DNA of 64,000 nucleotides. Origin: Shewanella basaltis. GTDB lineage: Bacteria; Pseudomonadota; Gammaproteobacteria; Enterobacterales; Shewanellaceae. The first letter of the stretch is position 1; every line of letters begins with the position of its first letter. Under the pieces are notes generated by a model, which saw only the letters and a list, made by a program, of their open reading frames with translations, was not told the DNA's origin and did not search any database. Below, piece by piece: positions 44,365-54,359 of this stretch. A program made the translations under genes and the position numbers. The stretch covers positions 124,001 to 188,000 of the forward strand of contig NZ_JAKILA010000002.1 in the NCBI RefSeq assembly GCF_023283885.1. Reading direction: 5' to 3'.

Positions 44365-44980
44365 TGTCTGCGCTACTTCCTAAATTCTGTCGGTCATCAT
44401 ACCCAAGCTGTCCCTATGCTGACAAGGGCCGATTATAAGATGTTGTCGCTTTGAGTACATATAGGCGGTTAAGTTCCCGGTTTTTGTGTGAAAAGTAATC
44501 AAACAGATGGCGTTATTGTTATTGAGGTTAATGACGCGTCATAAAGTGTTTATCTATTTAACCTCAACTCTGGACAAGAGATGTATTGATAACGATATAA
44601 ATCAATAGATTGACTAAAATCCACTGTCAAGCTTGTGATTTGTTTTGCTAACAAGGCGAATTAACGCGTCAATAGCTAGCCTATTGCAAGTTAATTCAAC
44701 GCAGTGAGGAAGGCAAAGGACTGCTTGAAAGGCGTTTGTTATCCAGAGCTGAGGTTATTTAACGCTCACTTGGGTTTAATGTCGTTACCTGCATATTGAC
44801 AGGAAAATGATCACAGTAGGCGTTTTTACTAAGGTGATTAGTACGATTACGCTGAGGTTGTACTGATAATGTTTGATAAAGGTTGCTAATACGTTTAATT
44901 TAAACGCTAGATTAACAATATTTAGTGTTCTTGGGCGAGGTTAGTACTCGTTTAGTTTTATGATGAAATCAACATAACAC
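44365..44980. other. Intergenic region between bamE and the borosin operon
   Basis: 616 bases. They hold the bamE promoter at the left, repeat A3 (44560-44756) in the middle and about 220 AT-rich bases upstream of the methyltransferase gene that should contain the borosin operon promoter. Confidence 0.45.
44560..44756 (+). repeat. Family A MITE-like element, copy A3
   Basis: 197 bp, ends AACCTCAACTCTGGACAA and the complement of AACCTCAGCTCTGGATAA (two differences), flanked by ATTT on both sides (44556-44559, 44757-44760). The interior is nearly identical to A2 in inverted orientation. Confidence 0.9.
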
Positions 44981-45823
44981 ATGGCCAATATGACATTACA
45001 GCCGCAACATTCATCTATTAATATGACACGTAAAGGGCAATTAATTTGTGTGGGTACTGGGATCCAACTTGCGGGACAAATTGGTGAGTTGAGCGTAAGT
45101 TATATTCGCCTTGCGGATGTCGTTTTTTCGTTAGTACCGGACGGCTTTACTGAGCGTTGGTTGGCGTCTCTCAACGATGATGTTCGTTCTTTGCAGGTAT
45201 ACTATGCACAAGCCGATGAAATTAAAAATCGCCGTGAAACATATCAGCAAATGGTTGATGCCATATTAACTGAAGTCAACGCCAATAAAATAGTGGTATG
45301 TGCTTTGTATGGTCATCCTGGGGTGTTTTCGTGTGTGTCGCACATGGCCATCGAGCAGGCGAGGTTACAAGGGTTTAAGGCTAAGATGCTAGCGGGGGTG
45401 TCTGCAGAAGCCTGTTTATGGGCCGATTTAGGGATTGATCCAGGGCGTTGTGGGCATCAAAGCTATGAAGCAACTCAGTTTATGTTGTATCAGCACCAGC
45501 CTGACACCAGCGCCCATGTTGTATTGTGGCAAATAGCGTTGGCAGGAGAGCATACCTTAACGCAGTTTTGTACAACAAAAGCGAAAATCCAGATACTGGT
45601 TGAGCATTTAAGCCAGTGGTATAACCCAACACATAAGGTGGTAATATACGAAGCGGCCAATTTAGCAGTGCAAACACCCAGAATTGAGTGGATAACACTG
45701 GCAGAATTAGTCAATGTACCGTTAACGACTATTAGCACCTTGTTAATACCACCGAGTAAAGCATTAACATTAAACAATAAAATGCTAGCTAGGTTAGCGA
45801 TAACGGAAGCCGATCTTGGCTAA
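44981..45823 (+). CDS. Split-borosin peptide backbone alpha-N-methyltransferase (SonM-like)
   Basis: 280 residues of the tetrapyrrole-methylase fold. Marks are the SAM-binding opening QLICVGTGIQLAGQ, YGHPGVF and DLGIDPGRCGHQSYEATQFM. The catalytic residues of borosin methyltransferases fit: Y75, R84 and Y88 keep the 9- and 4-residue spacing of OphMA Y63/R72/Y76 and sit in YYAQADEIKNRRETYQQM. The enzyme methylates backbone amides of the partner peptide using SAM. Unlike fungal borosins the substrate is not fused but encoded 45 bases downstream. The start could instead be the ATG at 45023; neither has a good ribosome site. Confidence 0.9.
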   Translation: MANMTLQPQHSSINMTRKGQLICVGTGIQLAGQIGELSVSYIRLADVVFSLVPDGFTERWLASLNDDVRSLQVYYAQADEIKNRRETYQQMVDAILTEVNANKIVVCALYGHPGVFSCVSHMAIEQARLQGFKAKMLAGVSAEACLWADLGIDPGRCGHQSYEATQFMLYQHQPDTSAHVVLWQIALAGEHTLTQFCTTKAKIQILVEHLSQWYNPTHKVVIYEAANLAVQTPRIEWITLAELVNVPLTTISTLLIPPSKALTLNNKMLARLAITEADLG

Positions 45824-45868
45824 TTACGTTTGCGAAAAACACCAAAACTACAAAAATAAGGACATGAA

Positions 45869-46078
45869 ATGTCTAACTTAAGTCAATTTTTTACTCAATT
45901 AGGCACTGATGCCGCTTTACTCGAGGCTTATCTGCAAGATCCTCGCGGTGTAATGCAGGCGAATGGCATCACAGATGAAGAAATCGCCGCCGTTATGTCT
46001 GGTGATAAAGCATTGATCCGTCAATTAGCCGGAGACGAAGATATGCAAATGTTTCAGATTGTTAGCTCCCCCAGTTAG
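45869..46078 (+). CDS. Borosin RiPP precursor peptide (SonA-like)
   Basis: 69 residues. The first ~50 (SNLSQFFTQLGTDAALLEAYLQDP ... ITDEEIAAVMSGD) form the small helical borosin-binding domain, like SonA of S. oneidensis. The last ~12 residues (EDMQMFQIVSSPS) are the predicted core that enters the methyltransferase site; the hydrophobic F62, I64 and V65 are candidate N-methylation positions (inference). AAGGA lies six bases before the ATG. No protease, cyclase or exporter gene is adjacent, so the final product cannot be predicted. Confidence 0.88.
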   Translation: MSNLSQFFTQLGTDAALLEAYLQDPRGVMQANGITDEEIAAVMSGDKALIRQLAGDEDMQMFQIVSSPS

Positions 46079-46087
46079 GTCTATACC

Positions 46088-47854
46088 GTGCGCATGTGCT
46101 TTTGTATACGACTGATTTTTGCAGTGTTACTTTTGGGGTACACGGTATTAGCTTATGCTGATGAAATAGATGAAGAGCTTGATATTATTGAAAGCTTTAT
46201 GCTTACCGATACTCAAAGTGCCATTGATAAACTCAATGATGTCTTGACGCTGGAACCTGAGTTCTCTGGCGCGCAAAAAAGCCGTTTACATGTGCTGATG
46301 AGCATTAAACACATTTATTTAGCTGAATATACTGAGGCCGGTAAAGCTTTAGATCTGGCGTTATCTTTTAATCCTTCCGATGAACTATTAACCCGCATTT
46401 ATTTGTATAAAGTCACAGTGAGTATCGGGCTTAAAGATTATAAACAAGCCTTTACCCAGTTAGAGGCTAACTTAGCTCGTATTAATAGCTATCAAGATAA
46501 TAGCATCAAAATTGCCACTTATAATCGCCTCTTAAATGTATATATGGAGCTAGAGGCTTATGATGAAATGTTAAGAATTTCTAAGCTGGCAATGGAGCTT
46601 AATCAAGGTAAAAACCCTAAAAACTATTGTTACTCAATGCTTTATAACGCTGTTGCACATTTGCGTTTAAAACGCCTGCCCGACGCAGAAAGCCTATTTG
46701 TAAATACTGAGCAATATTGTGCAGAGCATGGTTTTCCGCTGATTGCGGTTATGTCAGTAAGAGGGCGTGGCAATGTGGCATTTGAGCAAGGGGATTATCA
46801 CAAGGCTGAGGGCTTGTTTTTAGCGTCGTTAGAAGGTTACCAAAAGTTTAAGTTTGAAGTGGAGATAAACGATCTTAACTCTTATTTGGGGATGACTTAT
46901 TTTTACCTTGGTGATTTTGAAAAAGCCGAAATATTTGCTCAAAAAGTTAATCAATTACCCGTCGCGCCCAATAATATGCTGGTTAAAAAGCGGGCTAATG
47001 AAGCCTTATCCCTTATTGCAGGCAAGCGTGGACAATTCGATAAGGCATATCAATACCAAGTTGTGGCTAATGCTTTGAGTTTACAACTCCTTAATGAACA
47101 AAAAATAAAAGAAAATGCGTATCAAATGGCTCGTTTTGACAGTGTTGAAAAAAACAGAGAGAACAATAGCTTAATGCAAGATCATGAACTATTGATGAAG
47201 CAAAAAGATCTCTTTATGAAAGAGAAAAGTTCGTCAATTATGTTTTCAACCTTGTTGGTTGGTGTCTCTGTTGGCTTACTCTTATTGCTGATCTCTGCAT
47301 GGTTGCAACGAAACCAATACATGAAACAAGCACAACGTGATGGCTTAACAGGTATTTTTAATCGCAGAGCTGGCCAGGAATTGGCTGAAAACGAGTTTGT
47401 TGAAGCACAGTCTGCAGCCGAACCATTTAGCGTACTATTAATGGATTTGGATTTATTTAAAAATATTAATGACCAATTTGGCCATGCCACGGGCGATTGG
47501 GCGTTGAAGAAATTCACCTCAGTGGTTGAGGCTCTGTTACGGCCAAATGACATCTTTACTCGTATGGGCGGCGAAGAATTTGCCATATTTATGCCTAAAC
47601 TTGGCCACCATGGTGCAATGGAGTTTGCTGAACGCTTACGGATTACCGTGTCAGAGATCAATACCCGATACTCTGGACATGACTTTAGCGTTACGGTCAG
47701 TTGTGGTGTGAGTACTGCAAATGAAGATGACCTTAGCCTAGACCCATTGATAAAACGAGCTGATTTAGCGCTGTACAGTGCAAAACATAATGGCCGTAAT
47801 TGTGTTGTTTGTGATGCCGATTCTTTGGTTATACCATTGCGTGTTAATAAGTGA
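46088..47854 (+). CDS. Periplasmic-TPR diguanylate cyclase
   Basis: 588 residues. A signal peptide (to ~residue 24) is followed by about 350 residues of TPR-like helical repeats in the periplasm, a transmembrane helix at ~385-405 (MFSTLLVGVSVGLLLLLI), and a GGDEF domain with an intact active site GGEEF (494-498) and the DGLTGIFNRRAG opening. It should make c-di-GMP in the cytoplasm in response to a periplasmic ligand. It starts nine bases after the borosin precursor, so it is in that operon and may sense the peptide. The last seven residues and the stop lie in a repeat element. Confidence 0.88.
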   Translation: MRMCFCIRLIFAVLLLGYTVLAYADEIDEELDIIESFMLTDTQSAIDKLNDVLTLEPEFSGAQKSRLHVLMSIKHIYLAEYTEAGKALDLALSFNPSDELLTRIYLYKVTVSIGLKDYKQAFTQLEANLARINSYQDNSIKIATYNRLLNVYMELEAYDEMLRISKLAMELNQGKNPKNYCYSMLYNAVAHLRLKRLPDAESLFVNTEQYCAEHGFPLIAVMSVRGRGNVAFEQGDYHKAEGLFLASLEGYQKFKFEVEINDLNSYLGMTYFYLGDFEKAEIFAQKVNQLPVAPNNMLVKKRANEALSLIAGKRGQFDKAYQYQVVANALSLQLLNEQKIKENAYQMARFDSVEKNRENNSLMQDHELLMKQKDLFMKEKSSSIMFSTLLVGVSVGLLLLLISAWLQRNQYMKQAQRDGLTGIFNRRAGQELAENEFVEAQSAAEPFSVLLMDLDLFKNINDQFGHATGDWALKKFTSVVEALLRPNDIFTRMGGEEFAIFMPKLGHHGAMEFAERLRITVSEINTRYSGHDFSVTVSCGVSTANEDDLSLDPLIKRADLALYSAKHNGRNCVVCDADSLVIPLRVNK

Positions 47855-48018
47855 TGTTTACCCATTAGGATAAATAAGTGTTCAGAGATTGCGCAGTGAC
47901 AATCGCCTAGAACAAGGCAAAAATTTCAGTGAACGAGTTGTTCTAACCTCAACGCTGCTAACGAGGTTATAAGTGATGTTAATCAATAAGCATGAGCGCA
48001 TTGTTGTGCCAATTGGTA
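47832..48018 (+). repeat. Degenerate family B element, copy B4
   Basis: 187 bp between TACCATTGCGTGTTAATAAG and its partial complement ending CCAATTGGTA. Ends resemble family B (TACCATTCCGC..) but the interior is shorter and different. The left flank is TTA; the right is TCA, so the target duplication is not exact. It supplies the stop codon of the diguanylate cyclase. Confidence 0.6.
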
Positions 48019-48030
48019 TCATTTACCGCA

Positions 48031-48080
48031 TGCCATCGCTAATCCCATGCCTCCTAACCCCATGCCATCCTAACCCCATG
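48031..48080 (+). repeat. Imperfect tandem repeat
   Basis: About three units of roughly 16 bases with the core TGCC(A)TCCTAACCCCA, in the gene-free stretch after the diguanylate cyclase gene. Confidence 0.6.
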
Positions 48081-48458
48081 CACAAATGCTCATTTAGCGA
48101 ACATAAGCAAGCTTGGCAGCAGGCTTTTGTGGGTATAGGGAGCTACAAAGCTCTTGCGCTGTATTTGGGAGCATTTTCTTTGTGCTGAGTTTCGCGATAC
48201 TGGCAAAATAGTTAATAGGATCTATTACCCCTCAACCGCAATGCGGGATCTTAAGTATTTGCTTACCAGCTTTAATTTTTCTCTTTCAACCTTATCGTAT
48301 TCACGAATATACCTTTTATTAGGCGTGTGCTGTCCTGTTTTTATGCACCTTTTTAGCGCTAAAAATTCATGCGTCTAAATACATTTATATGCTTTGTTGA
48401 AACAACACTGTAATACCTCAATGCACCATGTGAATGCATCTGCTATACCAGAATAAAT

Positions 48459-48623
48459 AACCTTGCTTCTACCAATAGCGCCATACAATAGATTCAAACT
48501 TGAAATTTGCGCTGATAACCAGGCAAATTTACGCGTCAATAGCTCGTCTATTGCAAGTAAATTTAACACCGTTATCAGTGCAAAGCGCTGTTTGAAATGC
48601 ATTTATTAACCAGTGTTGAGGTT
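48459..48623 (+). repeat. Degenerate family A element, copy A4
   Basis: 165 bp from AACCTTGCTTC to GTGTTGAGGTT. The internal segment AATTTACGCGTCAATAGCT...TCTATTGCAAGT matches the conserved interior of A2/A3, but the ends have diverged and the left ~30 bases are shortened. Confidence 0.65.
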
Positions 48624-49416
48624 ATTAAGCCTATTACCTGCACCATTGTGTGTCTAAAAACAATGTCATGTGCACCAGTTTTGACATTTTTTACATTTTT
48701 TTTTAAAAAAATTCATTTATTTTGAAAAAAACCACTCTCTCAATGCTTGTTGATCGGGTGACGTAACTCTCATTTTTAGCGCCTTTTATTCTTTCAAAAA
48801 TTACCCTTACGTAAACGTAATATTAAAACGCTCGTTTGAATTTAGTGTTCACCGGGGTGTCTTTAAGCTATTGTTTTTTAAATTAAAAACAGCGTTACCT
48901 AAAGGTAAGCTCAAAACGTAATCAAATTGTTTAATTTTATGATGTAGACTAAAGTGGTGTAATAGTTTATTTACAACAGGTAGTTAAATTACATGTAAAG
49001 TTACCAAGTATGTTTATTGGTAAATTGGTAAGATGAATTGAGTCTTTTTATTTTAGAGTATAAATTCTATTTTATTTATTTATTCAAAATCAGTAGTTTA
49101 CTTGTGGTTTGCGTTGTTGGTCAGACCAATTTTTATGAGTAGATTTAGGCTGTAAGTTATAGTTTTGGTTAAATTTGAACTGTTGCAATTACAAACGTTT
49201 CTGGTTAGTTTTTAGTACGAAACAGACATTTGAAAGTTTTGTTGAGTTAGACAACAGACACGTCGTCACTTAATTGAGTTAATGCACTAATACGCAGCTG
49301 GGCATGAATGATAGCTAATAGCTGGTCAAAAGCTGAGGCAATGTGAACAGCCAACTCTAGTGTCGTGACACAGTTGTCTTAATAAATAAAACGATGCAGC
49401 ACTTAGGGAGCCATAT
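48624..49416. other. Long upstream region of aceB
   Basis: About 790 AT-rich bases without a gene. They must contain the promoter of the glyoxylate shunt operon. I see no clear operator, RNA or strong hairpin. Confidence 0.4.
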
Positions 49417-51069
49417 ATGACGGCAGAACAATTGGTCGCTCAATACAACAAGACCACATCAGCAACCGATGACACGGTGACAACCGACATTACATTTGTA
49501 GGTCCTGTCATAGAGGGACAACAAGAGGTGTTTAACTCTGGTGCTGTGGCATTTTTAAATTCGCTTTGTGCAAAGTTTGCTGCTGAAGTTCCAGAGCTAT
49601 TAACTAAGCGTAAGCAAAAACAAACTCGTATTGATGCGGGTGAATTACCAGATTTTTTACCAGAAACGCGAGCGATTCGTGATGGTGATTGGACGATTCG
49701 CGGAATACCAGAGGATTTAACGGATCGCCGAGTGGAAATTACCGGCCCTGTTGATCGCAAAATGATAATTAATGCCCTAAACGCAAATGTAAAAGTGTTT
49801 ATGGCTGACTTTGAAGATTCATTAGCACCGAGTTGGCAAAAAGTGGTAGAAGGCCAAATTAACCTTCGTGATGCTGTTAAAGGTGATATTTCATTTACCG
49901 CCCCTGAAACGGGTAAGCATTATGCACTCAATCCTGATCCTGCGGTGTTAATAGCACGTGTGCGTGGTTTGCACTTACTTGAAAAACATGTGCTGTACAA
50001 AGGTGTGCCTGTTCCTGGCGGACTTGTTGATTTTGCAATGTATTTTTATCACAACTATCGTCAACTGTTAGCTAAAAACTCAGGACCTTACTTTTATATT
50101 CCTAAGTTAGAAAGCCATATAGAAGCACGATGGTGGGCAAAAGTGTTTGCTTTTGTTGAAGAACGTTTCTGCTTAAAGCCTGGCACTATTAAATGTACCT
50201 GTTTAATTGAGACTCTCCCAGCTGTGTTTGAAATGGAAGAGATTTTATATGAACTGCGTTCAAATATTGTTGCACTTAACTGTGGTCGTTGGGATTACAT
50301 CTTTAGCTACATCAAAACCTTAAAAAACTACCCAGACAGAGTGCTGCCAGATCGTCAGGCTGTGACGATGGATACCAAGTTTTTGAGTGCTTACTCTCGT
50401 TTACTGATTAAAACCTGCCATAAACGTGGCGCTCTAGCAATGGGCGGAATGGCAGCCTTTATTCCTGCTAAAGATGAAGAGACTAACGCCAAAGTATTAC
50501 AAAAAGTACGTGGTGATAAAGAGTTAGAAGCCCGTAACGGCCATGACGGTACATGGGTTGCACACCCAGGTTTAGCTGATACTGCCATGAAAATCTTTAA
50601 TGATTACATTGGTGGCGATAAAACCAACCAACTTCATATTACCCGTGACGTAGATGCCCCCATTTTAGCTAGCGAGCTGTTAGAGCCTTGTGCTGGTGAA
50701 CGAACAGAAGAAGGGATGAGGCTCAATATTCGTATTGCACTGCAATACATTGAGGCCTGGATCCAAGGTAACGGATGCGTACCTATTTATGGCCTGATGG
50801 AGGACGCTGCGACAGCAGAGATTTCGCGTACATCGATATGGCAGTGGATTAAACATCAAAAGAGTTTATCAAACGGCAAATTGGTTACTAAAGCACTGTT
50901 TAAAGACATGTTGCAACAAGAAACCGTGAATGTGGAGAAAGAGCTTGGTAGCGAACGTTTTAATGCCGGTAAATTTACCCAAGCAGCCGCCTTGTTTGAA
51001 CAAATTACAACGTCAGATGAGCTAGTCGACTTTTTAACCTTGCCCGGTTACGAACTGTTAACTGCCTGA
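49417..51069 (+). CDS. aceB: Malate synthase A
   Basis: Condenses glyoxylate with acetyl-CoA to malate in the glyoxylate shunt. The 550-residue protein shows malate synthase A blocks: VFMADFEDSLAPSW, ATVRGLHL-type arginine segment ARVRGLHLLEKH, IKCTCLIETLPAVFEMEEILYELR, GRWDYIFS and MGGMAAFIP. AGGGAG precedes the ATG. aceA follows after 95 bases, the usual pair; no aceK is present downstream. Confidence 0.97.
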   Translation: MTAEQLVAQYNKTTSATDDTVTTDITFVGPVIEGQQEVFNSGAVAFLNSLCAKFAAEVPELLTKRKQKQTRIDAGELPDFLPETRAIRDGDWTIRGIPEDLTDRRVEITGPVDRKMIINALNANVKVFMADFEDSLAPSWQKVVEGQINLRDAVKGDISFTAPETGKHYALNPDPAVLIARVRGLHLLEKHVLYKGVPVPGGLVDFAMYFYHNYRQLLAKNSGPYFYIPKLESHIEARWWAKVFAFVEERFCLKPGTIKCTCLIETLPAVFEMEEILYELRSNIVALNCGRWDYIFSYIKTLKNYPDRVLPDRQAVTMDTKFLSAYSRLLIKTCHKRGALAMGGMAAFIPAKDEETNAKVLQKVRGDKELEARNGHDGTWVAHPGLADTAMKIFNDYIGGDKTNQLHITRDVDAPILASELLEPCAGERTEEGMRLNIRIALQYIEAWIQGNGCVPIYGLMEDAATAEISRTSIWQWIKHQKSLSNGKLVTKALFKDMLQQETVNVEKELGSERFNAGKFTQAAALFEQITTSDELVDFLTLPGYELLTA

Positions 51070-51164
51070 AGACTGCTTATTAACCCTTTTTTACTTAGAC
51101 AAACATAGCGCAAGGTTGAATTGATTGACTTTGCCAACTTATTTACAGAGGAAGGAGCAACACT

Positions 51165-52481
51165 ATGACTACACAATTAACTCGTCAGCAACAGATCGAT
51201 GCAATCAAAAAAGACTGGGCTGAAAATCCACGTTGGAAAGGGGTTAAACGTCCTTTTACAGCAGAAGAAGTGGTGGCATTACGTGGCTCTTTTGTTCCAG
51301 AAAACACGATTGCACAACGTGGTGCGGCAAAATTATGGGAGCTGGTCAACGGCGGTGCTAAAAAAGGTTATGTAAACTCGCTAGGCGCTTTAACTGGTGG
51401 ACAAGCGGTTCAACAAGCAAAAGCGGGTATTGAGGCGATTTATCTTTCTGGCTGGCAGGTTGCGGCAGATGCCAACTTAGCGGGAACCATGTACCCAGAT
51501 CAGTCGTTATATCCAGCAAACTCTGTACCTGCTGTGGTAAGCCGTATTAATAACTCGTTCCGCCGTGCAGATCAAATTCAGTGGAGTAAAGAAGTTAATC
51601 CAGGCGATGAAAATTACACAGACTACTTCTTACCGATTGTGGCAGACGCTGAAGCCGGTTTTGGTGGCGTATTAAATGCCTTTGAGTTGATGAAGTCGAT
51701 GATTGATGCTGGTGCTGCAGGGGTTCACTTTGAAGATCAGTTAGCGTCAGTTAAAAAATGTGGCCACATGGGCGGTAAAGTATTAGTTCCTACCCAAGAA
51801 GCTGTGCAAAAACTGGTTGCTGCTCGTTTAGCTGCTGACGTAAGTGGTGTGCCAACATTGGTTATTGCTCGTACCGATGCTAACGCTGCTGACTTAATGA
51901 CTTCAGATTGTGATGAGTATGACCGTGACTTTGTGACGGGTGAGCGTACCAGTGAAGGGTTCTATCGCGTTAAAGCTGGCCTAGACCAAGCCATTTCTCG
52001 AGGTCTTGCTTATGCTCCTTATGCAGACCTAATTTGGTGTGAAACGGCTAAGCCATGCCTTGAAGAAGCGAAAAAATTTGCTGAGGCGATTCATGCTCAA
52101 TATCCAGACCAATTACTGGCATATAACTGTTCTCCTTCATTTAACTGGAAGAAGAACCTAGACGATGCAACGATTGCTAAGTTCCAACAAGAGCTGTCAA
52201 ACATGGGCTACAAGTATCAATTCATCACGTTAGCTGGCATTCATAACATGTGGTACAACATGTTCGACCTAGCCTATGACTATGCGCGCGGTGAAGGCAT
52301 GAAACATTATGTTGAAAAAGTGCAAGAAGTTGAATTTGCGGCAGCGAAGAAAGGCTATACCTTCGTTTCGCATCAACAGGAAGTGGGCACGGGATACTTT
52401 GACCAAGTCACAACCTGTATTCAAGGCGGAAAATCTTCTGTAACAGCGTTAACTGGTTCGACTGAAGAAGAACAGTTTTAA
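51165..52481 (+). CDS. aceA: Isocitrate lyase
   Basis: Splits isocitrate to succinate and glyoxylate. The 438-residue protein has the catalytic [13 protein letters not shown] motif (active-site cysteine), [14 protein letters not shown] metal segment [17 protein letters not shown], and [15 protein letters not shown]. The length matches the ~430-residue bacterial class. GGAAGGAG precedes the ATG. It shares the aceB message; a terminator at 52532 follows. Confidence 0.98.
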   Translation: MTTQLTRQQQIDAIKKDWAENPRWKGVKRPFTAEEVVALRGSFVPENTIAQRGAAKLWELVNGGAKKGYVNSLGALTGGQAVQQAKAGIEAIYLSGWQVAADANLAGTMYPDQSLYPANSVPAVVSRINNSFRRADQIQWSKEVNPGDENYTDYFLPIVADAEAGFGGVLNAFELMKSMIDAGAAGVHFEDQLASVKKCGHMGGKVLVPTQEAVQKLVAARLAADVSGVPTLVIARTDANAADLMTSDCDEYDRDFVTGERTSEGFYRVKAGLDQAISRGLAYAPYADLIWCETAKPCLEEAKKFAEAIHAQYPDQLLAYNCSPSFNWKKNLDDATIAKFQQELSNMGYKYQFITLAGIHNMWYNMFDLAYDYARGEGMKHYVEKVQEVEFAAAKKGYTFVSHQQEVGTGYFDQVTTCIQGGKSSVTALTGSTEEEQF

Positions 52482-52531
52482 GCTCTAGCGCTACCGTTTT
52501 ACAAGTTTAGCCACTTTGTGGCTGTTGTAAC

Positions 52532-52567
52532 CCCGTGCGGCTCACCTACAGGTCGCACGGGATTTTT
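52532..52567 (+). terminator. Terminator after aceA
   Basis: Stem CCCGTGCG / CGCACGGG with a 14-base loop, followed by ATTTTT, about 50 bases after the aceA stop. Confidence 0.85.
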
Positions 52568-52664
52568 ATCCAATGTGTTAGATCATAAGCATTTGCTTAG
52601 TTGTTGATGTTAATTTATTGGGTACTTCCTACCCGTAAGCTTTCCAACCACGTATTTGTGATTG

Positions 52665-52689
52665 CGGCTCTAATGAGCCGTTTTTTTTT
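52665..52689 (+). terminator. Second terminator downstream of aceA
   Basis: Perfect stem CGGCTC / GAGCCG with loop TAAT and nine T residues. It isolates the HDOD gene from the glyoxylate operon. Confidence 0.85.
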
Positions 52690-52835
52690 GCATTTTGTAA
52701 GCTTTAACACACCATTGCTAATTCAACATCTGGCTCTTTTTTAGACATGCGTACAATAAAGTAAAAAAACTGTACCCAATGTTTGAATAAAATTGATTAT
52801 ACTCAAAAGACTATTTGTTACATTTAGGTTAATTT

Positions 52836-54299
52836 TTGAAACCCACAATTCAAGCCAAAGGCGCTGATTACTGGACCAAGCGTATCAGTGAGCAAGAAAT
52901 GCCCGCATTATGCTCAACAGTTCGAAATTTAGAGACGTTAGCAAAAGATGATGTATCATCGTTGGCGTTACTTGGACGCAGCGTGATGCATGATAATGCG
53001 TTAACTTCACGAATTTTGCGTGTGGCCAATAGCGCTATTTACAACAAAGGGATTAGCCAAATCTCAACGGTAAGCCGTGCAGCAGTGGTGCTTGGTTTTG
53101 ATAGTATCCGTAATATTTGTATTACAGCAAAATTACTGACAAGCCTATTAGAAAACAATCACCTGTCCAAAGGCGTCTATGAGCGCTTATTAAAATTAAT
53201 GGCGCAGTCTTTTCAGGCGGCAATGTTGGCCCGCATGATGATGAATGACAGGGGCGATGCGCTTCGCGAAGAAGTGTTTATTGCCTCTTTGTTATATCGA
53301 ATTGGTGAAAGTGCTTTTTGGTGTATGGGGGGCGAGTTTACCGATTCACTTGATCGCAAATTAACCACTGCGACAGATAAAACAGAACAACATTGTATCA
53401 TTAGAGCTGAATTAGGCACTTCATTTTTGCAACTCACTCAGGGGATCGCCCGTAGTTGGGGCTTAGGCGAGGTTTTGTTAAAGTCTTTATCTCAGCCTGA
53501 CGAGCGAATGCCTGAAATTAGGTGTATTTTCATTGCTGACAAACTGTCTGAAGCCTTGACCTTGTCAGAGGTTAATCCTAAAGAATTACAAAAATACCTT
53601 ACTCAAGCTGCTGAGTTGCTTGATGTCAGTGTAGAGGAAATGACCAATAGAGTGATACATTGCAGTGAAAACACTCATAAATTAGCTATAGCATATGGGG
53701 CTAAAGCGATTGTGGCATATTTACCTGATCCAGCCCGTATTATCCAAAGCGATGAAGAGTTAGAAGACAGTGTATTAGTGAGACAGGCTGACCTAAGCTA
53801 TCAATTAGGAAAATTACGTCAATTAACCCAATATGCCGTGGTCAAAACAGAATTTAATCAAATCATGCAAACAGCACTTGAAGGGATTTTAACGGGTGTT
53901 GGTGTGGATCGTTGTGGTGTGTTGCTTTTGTCTCCGAGCCGAAAATTGCTCCAACCACGGGTGATGATGGGGGAGGATTCGCAAGCCCTTAAACAAGCTT
54001 TTGTAATAGAGCTCAACGATCCGCAATCAGTATTTAGCCAATGTATCGATCAAAAACGCAGTATTTGGGTAAATGCACCATCGTCTTCTGACTGTAAAGT
54101 GCAGTTGGACGATGCCCTTGTCGAAAAACTGTCTGCGTTTGGTTTTTTAATTGCCCCCTTGACCGTAGGGAGCAAGGTGCTGGGGTTATTTTATGCTGAC
54201 AGACACAGCAGTGGCAGGCATTTTGAGCAGCAAGATAACGAGAGCTTTACCCATTTTTGCCAGCTAGCAAACGTTTGTTTTACTGTGTCGATGAGCTAA
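52836..54299 (+). CDS. HDOD-GAF signalling protein
   Basis: 487 residues starting at a TTG. Residues ~20-210 form an HDOD domain (MPALCSTVRNLETLAKDDVSSLALLGRSVMHDNALTSRILRVANSAIYN). This is a phosphohydrolase-like fold without the catalytic HD pair, found in signalling proteins. Residues ~330-485 form a GAF-like domain (QTALEGILTGVGVDRCGVLLLSPSRKLLQPRVMMG). It is cytoplasmic, without an output enzyme domain, so it probably acts by protein contact. It is a single gene. Confidence 0.85.
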   Translation: MKPTIQAKGADYWTKRISEQEMPALCSTVRNLETLAKDDVSSLALLGRSVMHDNALTSRILRVANSAIYNKGISQISTVSRAAVVLGFDSIRNICITAKLLTSLLENNHLSKGVYERLLKLMAQSFQAAMLARMMMNDRGDALREEVFIASLLYRIGESAFWCMGGEFTDSLDRKLTTATDKTEQHCIIRAELGTSFLQLTQGIARSWGLGEVLLKSLSQPDERMPEIRCIFIADKLSEALTLSEVNPKELQKYLTQAAELLDVSVEEMTNRVIHCSENTHKLAIAYGAKAIVAYLPDPARIIQSDEELEDSVLVRQADLSYQLGKLRQLTQYAVVKTEFNQIMQTALEGILTGVGVDRCGVLLLSPSRKLLQPRVMMGEDSQALKQAFVIELNDPQSVFSQCIDQKRSIWVNAPSSSDCKVQLDDALVEKLSAFGFLIAPLTVGSKVLGLFYADRHSSGRHFEQQDNESFTHFCQLANVCFTVSMS

Positions 54300-54326
54300 A
54301 AAGTGAGTGAATAACATGGATTAGAT

Positions 54327-54358
54327 AAAAAAGAGATGACCAATGGTCATCTCTTTTT
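54327..54358. terminator. Bidirectional terminator between the HDOD gene and the NTF2-like gene
   Basis: Stem AAAAAGAGATGACC / GGTCATCTCTTTTT with loop AAT, A and T tracts on both sides. Confidence 0.93.
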
Positions 54359-54359
54359 G

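Noticed and set aside
47973..48188. 71-codon frame after the cyclase gene
   Set aside because: It starts in the degenerate repeat and runs over the tandem repeat; no ribosome site or known motif.
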